Assembly: GCA_964537685.1 (NCBI GenBank)
Contig: CAZICM010000111.1
Coordinates: 1 to 12,001, forward strand
Length of the DNA stretch: 12,001 bases
Reading direction: 5' to 3'
From: CAZICM01 sp964537685
GTDB lineage: Bacteria; Myxococcota_A; Polyangia; Polyangiales; Polyangiaceae
The notes beneath the pieces were generated by a model. It did no database searches, was not told the origin of the DNA, and saw only the letters and a list, made by a program, of their open reading frames with translations. The translations under genes and the position numbers were made by a program. Shown here in pieces: positions 1 to 5,647 of this stretch. The stretch's first letter is position 1. Every line of letters starts with the position of its first letter.

Positions 1-30
1 TTCGGACTCAAGCCCAGAAGTGAGATTTTT

Positions 31-85
31 GTTTTTTGGATTTTGTTTTTTGAATTTGGGGTTGGGTTTTGTTTTTAGGTTCTGG
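31..85. repeat. T/G-rich low-complexity tract with a short imperfect direct repeat
   Basis: The first ~90 bases are strikingly T/G-rich compared with the GC-rich genes downstream. Two imperfect 14-base units lie side by side (31-44 and 45-58, starting GTTTTTTGGA and GTTTTTTGAA), and a related GTTTTTAGG lies at 71-79. No convincing gene covers this stretch: the only open frame here is a short minus-strand one with a low-complexity Lys/Gln/Pro-rich product. It may be intergenic spacer or the 3' side of an upstream gene outside the window. Confidence 0.5.
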
Positions 86-124
86 GTTTGGCGGGGATTT
101 GAGCCGGGGATTCTGATGCGCGCC

Positions 125-154
125 TTGACATCGCGCCCATTCGCTCATTAGCGT
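125..154 (+). promoter_or_regulatory. Candidate sigma-70-type promoter for the nuo block
   Basis: A perfect TTGACA lies at 125-130. An 18-base spacer leads to TAGCGT at 149-154, which matches the -10 consensus only at T, A and the final T. It is the best promoter match in the 250 bases before nuoE and points towards it. The -35 box sits between the arms of an interrupted inverted repeat (ATGCGCG at 116-122; CGCG, CC, CAT at 132-140), so a regulator could bind over it. The weak -10 keeps confidence low. Confidence 0.3.
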
Positions 155-208
155 GCCCGCGCCTGGGTGTGTAGAGCCCTGCGCTGAACGCATTCAAAAC
201 ATGGAGCG

Positions 209-231
209 GGCCGTTCTTTTGAAGGACGGCC
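209..231 (+). promoter_or_regulatory. Leader hairpin 22 bases upstream of nuoE (terminator or attenuator candidate)
   Basis: GGCCGTTC at 209-216 pairs with GGACGGCC at 224-231, giving eight pairs including one G-U, around a 7-base loop TTTTGAA. It is followed by TCTCTTTAT at 232-240, a pyrimidine-rich but interrupted T run. This could be the terminator of an upstream gene or an attenuator-like element in the nuoE leader. An AAGGA at 222-226 is partly held in the loop and the 3' stem, but it is too far from the nuoE start to be an ordinary ribosome binding site. Confidence 0.4.
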
Positions 232-253
232 TCTCTTTATCCAGTGATCTGCA

Positions 254-733
254 ATGCCAACGTTTGCCCTGACCCCTGCGCGTGAGCAAGAACTCGAGCG
301 CATTGTCGCCCGTTATCCCAACTCGAAGGCGGCTCTGATTCCGGTGCTGCACCTCTGCCAAGAGCAGAATGGGTGGATTTCCGATGATGTCATCGAATGG
401 GTTGCGGCGCGCCTGTCCGTGCCCTCAGCCCATGTGAAGGGTGTTGTTACGTTCTACACGCTCTTCAATAAAGAGCCTGTGGGTAAGCACCAAGTGTGGG
501 TCTGCAGAACCTTAAGCTGTGCGCTTCGAGGTTCGGATCAGATCCTCCATCACTGCGAAAAGCGGCTCGGTATTCATGCGGGCGAGACCACGAAGGACGG
601 CAAGGTGACGCTTCGGACGGCCGAATGCCTCGCCTCCTGCGGAACAGCTCCGATGATGCAGGTGGACCGCGATTACTACGAGAATCTGTCAACAGCCGAT
701 GTGGACAAGATCCTCGGCAAACTCACGGGTTAA
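254..733 (+). CDS. nuoE: NADH-quinone oxidoreductase subunit E (2Fe-2S subunit)
   Basis: This is the 24-kDa-type, thioredoxin-fold subunit of the peripheral NADH-oxidising module of complex I. It sits beside NuoF and carries the 2Fe-2S cluster N1a. The 159-residue length is normal. The family's four cysteines are present as C-x4-C (C84, C89, in VCRTLSC) and C-x3-C (C125, C129, in ECLASCG). The N-terminal helical region (YPNSKAALIPVLHLCQEQNG, residues 21-40) and VTFYTLF (65-71) are also typical. The ATG at 254 gives a standard N-terminus. No clear Shine-Dalgarno sequence lies within 15 bases of it; the nearest purine run, AAGGA at 222-226, belongs to the leader hairpin. nuoF starts 7 bases after the stop, so the two are very probably co-transcribed. 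Confidence 0.97.
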   Translation: MPTFALTPAREQELERIVARYPNSKAALIPVLHLCQEQNGWISDDVIEWVAARLSVPSAHVKGVVTFYTLFNKEPVGKHQVWVCRTLSCALRGSDQILHHCEKRLGIHAGETTKDGKVTLRTAECLASCGTAPMMQVDRDYYENLSTADVDKILGKLTG

Positions 734-740
734 TCAAGAC

Positions 741-2093
741 ATGCTCCGCCAGACGAATTACTTAAGCAAAACGTTCGCCATCGAAGGCGGCCACACGCTT
801 GCCGTTTACGAGAAGGAAGGCGGCTATCAGCAGGCGCCGCGCGCGCTCAAGATGGCCCGCGAAGCCTTGGTGGAAGAGATGAAGGCGGCCAATATCCGCG
901 GCCGGGGCGGCGCGGGTTTTCCGATGGGCGTGAAGTGGAGTTTCATGCCTTGGCCTCCAAAGCCCGAGCGGCCTCATTACTTGGTGATCAATGCCGATGA
1001 AGGCGAGCCGGGAACCTTTAAAGACCGGCAGATCATGGAGAAGAATCCTCATTCCGTGATCGAGGGCTGCATTATCGGCTGCTTTGGAATTGGGGCGCAC
1101 AAGGCTTATATCTATGTGCGCGATGAGCTTCATTTGTCGAAGGCGCGGCTGTGGGGCGCGATCGAGGAAGCGAAAGCCAAGGGATATTTAGGGGAAAAGC
1201 CTTTTGGCATTGATTATCCGGTGGATGTGGTCGTGCATACGGGGGCGGGCGCGTACATCTGCGGAGAAGAGACGGCGCTTTTAAATTCACTGGAAGGCAA
1301 GCGCGGCGAACCCCGGTTAAAGCCGCCTTTTCCTGCGCAGGCGGGCGCCTTTGGCATGCCGTCGACGGTGAACAACCTCGAGACGATTGCGGCGGTGCCG
1401 ACGGCGCTTGCGCTGGGCGGTGAGAACTTTTCAAAACTGAGCGAATTGCATCCGCTGAAGGATGGCGGCTGCCGGCTGTTCGGCGTGAGCGGTCATGTGA
1501 ATAAGCCCGGTGTGTACGAGGCTTGTGTGGGGCTCACGCTGCGCGAGCTCATCTACGACTTGGGCGGCGGTGTGAAGGGCGGAAACTTGATGGCCGTGAT
1601 TCCAGGCGGTTCTTCATGCCCTGTGCTGCGCGCTGAAGAGATCGTCAACGCGCCGAACCCCAAATCGCCGCTTCATCCCTACAACGGCAAGAGTGTTTTG
1701 GATGTGCCTCTCGGCGTGGATACCTTCCGCGCGCTGGGGACGATGCTTGGAACGTGCTGCGCGATTGTGCTTTCGGACAAGGTGTGCCCGGTGATGGCGA
1801 TGCACAATCTGATGCGGTTTTACCGGCACGAGTCCTGCGGTCAGTGCACGCCCTGCCGCGAGGGAAGCGCTTGGCTATTTCGGATTCTCGACCGCATCGT
1901 GGCCGGCGAAGCGACGCTCGACGAACTCGATCGCCTTCATGAAATCGCAGGAAATATCATGGGAAATACCATCTGCGCCTTTGGCGAGGGAACGGCGATG
2001 CCCGCCCTGGGTTTCCTTCAGAAGTTTCGCAAAGAGTTCGAGGCATTCGTGCAGACCAAGGGAAAATCCTCGACGCGGAGGCTTTCACTGTGA
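741..2093 (+). CDS. nuoF: NADH-quinone oxidoreductase subunit F (NADH/FMN-binding, 4Fe-4S subunit)
   Basis: This 51-kDa-type subunit oxidises NADH through FMN and passes electrons to a 4Fe-4S cluster (N3). With the ATG at 741 the product is 450 residues, close to the usual ~445. Visible motifs are the glycine-rich FMN/NADH-binding RGRGGAGFP (53-61), NADEGEPGTFKDR (84-96), GAGAYICGEETALL (168-181), and the cluster ligands C366, C369, C372 (SCGQCTPC) with C412 (GNTICAFGEG). The frame is open upstream to 699, but those extra codons overlap nuoE and give a non-family peptide, so I chose 741. No strong Shine-Dalgarno is visible; coupling to nuoE translation is likely. The next gene is nuoJ rather than nuoG, which breaks the canonical order. 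Base composition is clearly G-rich on this strand, unlike the nuoL-N region downstream. Confidence 0.97.
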   Translation: MLRQTNYLSKTFAIEGGHTLAVYEKEGGYQQAPRALKMAREALVEEMKAANIRGRGGAGFPMGVKWSFMPWPPKPERPHYLVINADEGEPGTFKDRQIMEKNPHSVIEGCIIGCFGIGAHKAYIYVRDELHLSKARLWGAIEEAKAKGYLGEKPFGIDYPVDVVVHTGAGAYICGEETALLNSLEGKRGEPRLKPPFPAQAGAFGMPSTVNNLETIAAVPTALALGGENFSKLSELHPLKDGGCRLFGVSGHVNKPGVYEACVGLTLRELIYDLGGGVKGGNLMAVIPGGSSCPVLRAEEIVNAPNPKSPLHPYNGKSVLDVPLGVDTFRALGTMLGTCCAIVLSDKVCPVMAMHNLMRFYRHESCGQCTPCREGSAWLFRILDRIVAGEATLDELDRLHEIAGNIMGNTICAFGEGTAMPALGFLQKFRKEFEAFVQTKGKSSTRRLSL

Positions 2094-2123
2094 GCCATGA
2101 GCTTTTGGGGCCGGGTTACAAAC

Positions 2124-2127
2124 GGAG
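2124..2127 (+). promoter_or_regulatory. Ribosome binding site of nuoJ
   Basis: GGAG, in AACGGAGC, lies 9 bases before the ATG at 2137. It supports that start over the ATG at 2129, whose frame closes after three codons. It also shows that nuoJ has its own initiation signal despite the 43-base gap after nuoF. Confidence 0.6.
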
Positions 2128-2136
2128 CATGAACGA

Positions 2137-2778
2137 ATGAGTAAGCTCGATTTGGCTTATTTCGGGCTGTGTACGGTGTTCGCCCTCGCCGGCGGCATTG
2201 TCACCGTGGCAGCCCGCAATCCAATCCGCGGCGCAATGGGGCTGCTCGCGACCATCGTGGGAATCGCCGGCCTGTATCTGCTCTTGTCGGCCGAATTCCT
2301 GGCGGTGATTCAATTGCTCGTCTACGCGGGCGCGGTCGTCGTGCTGTTTCTGTTCGTGATCATGTTGCTCGGGCCGAGCGCAAACTCGCCCCGCGACGGC
2401 CGGACAGCGCTGCCCAGGTATATCGGAGCAGGCACGTTCTTTGTGCTCGCGGCGGCGGCCATTGCGCTGCTCGCGCGCTCGGGCAAGGGCGAACTGACCA
2501 AGCTTCTGCCCGCTTCACCCAAGCTGGGCACCATCGAAGGTTTGGGCCGCGAGCTATTCCGCGATGGAATTGTTCCCTTTGAACTTTCCGGCGCCCTGTT
2601 GCTTGTCGCGGTTGTAGGCGCTGTCGCTGTCGCCCGCGGCAAACAAGCCGATCCAACGCTTTTACCCGCCGGCTCGCCCAAAGCATCGGCCGGCTTCACC
2701 GGCACGGGGCCTGATGCGCCCGCGGCCGCCCTTCCCGCAGCTTCGGACAGCGAAGCGAAAGAGAGCAAAACGCCGTGA
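2137..2778 (+). CDS. nuoJ: NADH-quinone oxidoreductase subunit J (membrane arm)
   Basis: This small membrane subunit lies next to NuoK and takes part in the conformational coupling of quinone reduction to proton pumping. About five hydrophobic segments are visible: near 5-24, 32-51, 54-78, 96-113 and 148-166. The third contains the family hallmark EFLAVIQLLVYAGAVVVLFL (53-72), with the conserved Tyr-Ala-Gly-Ala stretch around the pi-bulge region. At 213 residues it is somewhat longer than the E. coli protein (~184). The excess is a soluble Ala/Pro/Ser-rich tail (about 168-213). The ATG at 2137 has a good GGAG. The stop overlaps the GTG start of nuoK by 4 bases, so the two are translationally coupled. 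nuoI normally precedes nuoJ but is missing here. Confidence 0.95.
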   Translation: MSKLDLAYFGLCTVFALAGGIVTVAARNPIRGAMGLLATIVGIAGLYLLLSAEFLAVIQLLVYAGAVVVLFLFVIMLLGPSANSPRDGRTALPRYIGAGTFFVLAAAAIALLARSGKGELTKLLPASPKLGTIEGLGRELFRDGIVPFELSGALLLVAVVGAVAVARGKQADPTLLPAGSPKASAGFTGTGPDAPAAALPAASDSEAKESKTP

Positions 2779-3083
2779 CCATCCCCTTGGAATACTTTTT
2801 GGTTGTGGCCGCTGCCCTGTTCACAACGGGAGCGATAGGGTTTTTGTTGCGCCGTAACCTTCTTGTTTTGCTCATGAGCATCGAGCTCATGCTCAACGCG
2901 GTGAACCTGACGCTTGTGGCCTACAACCGTCATTTTCCGCAGAACCATAACGGACAGATATTCACCTTCTTCGTCATCACCGTTGCCGCCGCAGAAGCCG
3001 CCGTTGGCCTTGCCATCGTCCTTTCGTTCTTCCGCGTGCGTAAAACGATTCGGTCCGACGAAGCCGATCTGTTGAGGAACTAA
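2775..3083 (+). CDS. nuoK: NADH-quinone oxidoreductase subunit K (membrane arm)
   Basis: This is a three-helix subunit of the proton-translocating arm, related to MrpC of multi-subunit antiporters. At 102 residues it is of standard length. Hydrophobic segments lie near 7-24, 29-50 and 62-86. The two membrane-buried glutamates needed for coupling are present as E37 (in MSIELMLNAVNL) and E74 (in VAAAEAAVGLAI), matching E36 and E72 of E. coli. The start is GTG at 2775, forming a GTGA overlap with the nuoJ stop. Only a weak purine run (GAAAGAGAG) precedes it, so initiation probably depends on coupling to nuoJ. nuoL follows after a 2-base gap. Confidence 0.97.
   Translation: MTIPLEYFLVVAAALFTTGAIGFLLRRNLLVLLMSIELMLNAVNLTLVAYNRHFPQNHNGQIFTFFVITVAAAEAAVGLAIVLSFFRVRKTIRSDEADLLRN
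3074..3078 (+). promoter_or_regulatory. Ribosome binding site of nuoL
   Basis: GAGGA within the last codons of nuoK lies 7 bases before the GTG at 3086. It supports GTG as the nuoL start, because no ATG gives a family-like N-terminus here. Confidence 0.6.
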
Positions 3084-3085
3084 GC

Positions 3086-5647
3086 GTGGAATCCCTGAGA
3101 GACCAGTTCCCAGCGTCGAACTTCACGCTGCTTGCCATTGTCCTTGCGCTGCCTTTGCTCGGCGCGTTCGTCAACGGTGTCTTCGGTAAACGGCTGGGCA
3201 AAGAGGGCGTCCGCATGATGGCCCTTTCCGCCGTTGGAGGCTCGTTTTTAGCCAGTTTGGTCACCTTTCTTCTCTTGCCGTCCGGCGGATCGCATGGGCG
3301 GCTCGCGTGGAATGTGTGGCGCTGGTTTTCGGTGACCGGCCGCATGGGCCAAACCGTTCCCATCGACATCGCGTTTAGCGTGGATGGAATGACCGCGACC
3401 ATGATGCTGGTCATCACAGGCGTAGGTTTTCTCATTCATCTCTACGCGACCGAGTACATGCGCAAAGATCCAGGTTTCGCGAGGTTTTTCGCGTATTTAA
3501 ACCTGTTTATCTTCGCCATGCTCGTCCTGGTGATGGGCGACAACATGGTCGTGCTCTTCGTTGGATGGGAAGGCGTAGGCTTGTGCAGCTACCTGCTCAT
3601 CGGCTTCTGGTTCACCGAAGAGAAGAACGCGAGCGCCGGCAAAAAAGCCTTTATCGTCAACCGCATCGGCGACTTTGGCCTGCTCGTCGCGATTGCGATG
3701 CTGATTTACTACACGGGCTCGGTGCGCTGGGAAGAGCTCCAGAACAACGCGGGCAATCTGCTCACGCAGATTAAGATTTGGCCCTTGGGCAATCTGTCGG
3801 CCGAGACGCTTCCCAAATGGCTGGCCGCGGTGCTCATTCCGAGCAAGCCCTTTATGGCTTATGCCTCGACGCTGGTGGGTCTTGCCCTGTTTTTGGGCTG
3901 CGCCGGCAAGAGCGCTCAGATTCCGCTCTATGTGTGGCTTCCCGACGCGATGGCCGGCCCCACGCCCGTTTCGGCGCTTATTCACGCGGCCACGATGGTC
4001 ACAGCCGGCGTCTACCTGGTCGCCCGCACATCCGCCATCTTCGTGCTCTCGCCCTTCGCCATGGCCACGGTCGCCGTGCTCGGAACCTGCACGGCCCTCT
4101 TCGCCGCATCGATTGGCCTCTTCCAGCACGACCTCAAAAAAGTCCTGGCCTACTCCACCGTAAGCCAGCTCGGCTTTATGTTTATCGGCGTTGGCGTCGG
4201 CGCTTTCACTGCGGGCTTCTTTCACGTCTTCACCCACGCCTTCTTCAAAGCCTGCCTCTTCTTGTGCGCCGGCTCGGTCATCCACGCGATGCACGAGCGC
4301 ATCCACGACACCGATCGCTCACAAGACATGCGCAACATGGGCGGCTTGCGCAAATTCATGCCCATCACGCGCTGGACGTTTTTGATCGCGTGCTGCTCCA
4401 TCGCAGGCTTCCCGCTGATGGCGGGCTTCTGGTCCAAGGATGAAATCCTATGGAAAGCCTTCTCTTCGCAGGTTTCCGTGGAAGCCGCGCGAGGCGGAGC
4501 GGCGATGTGGCAATGGCCTGCCTGGCTGGGCCCCACCATCTACTGGATGGGCATTTTGGCCGCGACCATGACGGCCTTCTACATGTTCCGCGCCTACTTC
4601 ATGACCTTCCACGGCCGTTTCCGCGGCTGGGCGATCGTCCCCAATTTCAAGGCGCCCAAACCCGAGCATCACGGCGACGATCATCATCACGATCATGAAG
4701 AGGGGCCGCTGAAGGGGCCCGTTCCGCATGAATCACCGCTTCCGATGACCGTGCCTCTCATGGTGCTCGCGGCGTTCTCGCTGGTTGCGGGTTTCTTGAA
4801 TGCCGAACTCTTGCATCTCGCACCGCTCGGGCATCTGCTGGATCCGATTTTTGAAGGCACCAAGCGCATGGTTGTCGAGCGCGAAGCGGCCAAAGGCTTG
4901 CTGATTCCGATGATGCTTCCCGGCGTGGCTGCCTTCCTCTTGGGCAGCGGCGCCGCGATGTACATCTACTGGAACAAGGCCGGCGCCCACGAACGCGCGT
5001 TCGCCAAGCGCATGCCTCGCCTCTACCAGCTTATTTACGACAAATGGCGCATCGACGAGCTGTATGACGCCGTGGTGGTTGGCATGGTCGACGCGCTCGC
5101 GGACATCTTCACGATGGCCGACAAGTGGATCATCGACGGCATCATCGCCAAGCTCACCGCAGCCCTAACGGCCTTTATTGGCACCGTGCTCCGGGCACTT
5201 CAGACAGGCCGCGTTCAGATGTATTCGGCGGCCATGGTCGTGGGCCTCGCGGGCTTTGGCTGGTTTGTCTTCCGCCCCCACGCTGAAGTCACCGTACGCG
5301 ACGGCGGACGGGGTTCGGGCACCCTTGTCCTCGAGGCCGCATCAGGCCCCGGATACACCTTTCGCTGGGAAGGAAAAGACGTGAAAGCACCGCCTGAGTT
5401 CTCGCCCACGCGGGAAATCACGTTGCAGCTTGGCGCGGGCGAAAAACGGGAAGTGAAGCTCTTTGTGCGCAACGCCTTTGGTCAAGAGACATCGGAAACC
5501 ATTCCGCTCGAGGGGCCGAAGGGTAAACGGGGCGCATCGGATTCGGTGCGGCCCGCTGCCACGGTCCCCCAAATTCGCCCCCTGCCCACCGGAACAAGCA
5601 TTCCGCTTGAGCAAGTGCCCGGGCTGCTCCCTGGAGGTGGTCGATGA
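3086..5647 (+). CDS. nuoL: NADH-quinone oxidoreductase subunit L with a C-terminal Ig/PKD-like extension
   Basis: This is the distal antiporter-like proton-pumping subunit of complex I, with the long lateral helix that runs along the membrane arm. Channel residues are present: E162 (WEGVGLCSYL), K275 (CAGKSAQIPLYVWLPDAM), H300 (LIHAATMVTAGVYL), H384 and K388 (THAFFKACLF), and K451 (GFWSKDEIL). These correspond to E. coli E144, K229, H254, H338, K342 and K399. The lateral helix and last transmembrane helix span about 650-730. The length, 853 residues, is far above the usual 610-660. About 28 extra residues lie between E162 and K275, a His/Asp-rich loop lies at 528-537, and a ~123-residue soluble tail follows the last helix (731-853). 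The tail resembles a PKD or Ig-like beta-sandwich (YTFRWEG 757-763; VKLFVRNAFGQ 790-800). By family topology it should face the periplasm. The start is GTG; the end overlaps nuoM by 4 bases. Confidence 0.96.
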   Translation: MESLRDQFPASNFTLLAIVLALPLLGAFVNGVFGKRLGKEGVRMMALSAVGGSFLASLVTFLLLPSGGSHGRLAWNVWRWFSVTGRMGQTVPIDIAFSVDGMTATMMLVITGVGFLIHLYATEYMRKDPGFARFFAYLNLFIFAMLVLVMGDNMVVLFVGWEGVGLCSYLLIGFWFTEEKNASAGKKAFIVNRIGDFGLLVAIAMLIYYTGSVRWEELQNNAGNLLTQIKIWPLGNLSAETLPKWLAAVLIPSKPFMAYASTLVGLALFLGCAGKSAQIPLYVWLPDAMAGPTPVSALIHAATMVTAGVYLVARTSAIFVLSPFAMATVAVLGTCTALFAASIGLFQHDLKKVLAYSTVSQLGFMFIGVGVGAFTAGFFHVFTHAFFKACLFLCAGSVIHAMHERIHDTDRSQDMRNMGGLRKFMPITRWTFLIACCSIAGFPLMAGFWSKDEILWKAFSSQVSVEAARGGAAMWQWPAWLGPTIYWMGILAATMTAFYMFRAYFMTFHGRFRGWAIVPNFKAPKPEHHGDDHHHDHEEGPLKGPVPHESPLPMTVPLMVLAAFSLVAGFLNAELLHLAPLGHLLDPIFEGTKRMVVEREAAKGLLIPMMLPGVAAFLLGSGAAMYIYWNKAGAHERAFAKRMPRLYQLIYDKWRIDELYDAVVVGMVDALADIFTMADKWIIDGIIAKLTAALTAFIGTVLRALQTGRVQMYSAAMVVGLAGFGWFVFRPHAEVTVRDGGRGSGTLVLEAASGPGYTFRWEGKDVKAPPEFSPTREITLQLGAGEKREVKLFVRNAFGQETSETIPLEGPKGKRGASDSVRPAATVPQIRPLPTGTSIPLEQVPGLLPGGGR
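5633..5637 (+). promoter_or_regulatory. Ribosome binding site of nuoM
   Basis: GGAGG, in CTGGAGGTGG, lies 6 bases before the ATG at 5644, inside the last codons of nuoL. This near-ideal site supports the unusual upstream start of nuoM, and so its extra N-terminal segment. Confidence 0.75.

Noticed and set aside
90..163. tRNA-like element on the minus strand (74 bases, possible GTC anticodon)
   Set aside because: The ends pair at 6 of 7 positions, and an anticodon-like loop ATGTCAA has a 4 of 5 bp stem. However, the T arm cannot form (its flanks are both C-rich), the loop reads CTCAAAT instead of TTCAAAT, and the D loop is only 4 bases with no GG. I do not accept it as a tRNA; at most it is a chance or heavily decayed one.
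8..193. Short minus-strand open frame before nuoE
   Set aside because: The product is low-complexity (Lys/Gln/Pro/Asn from the T/G-rich tract), with no family resemblance and no clear ribosome binding site.
699..740. Upstream extension of nuoF from 699
   Set aside because: It lies inside the nuoE coding region in another frame, and the extra 14 residues do not look like a NuoF N-terminus. The ATG at 741 fits the family length.
3497..4306. 269-codon minus-strand open frame inside nuoL
   Set aside because: Its His/Glu/Asp/Ala-rich composition is that of an antisense shadow of a membrane protein gene; nuoL is well supported on the other strand.
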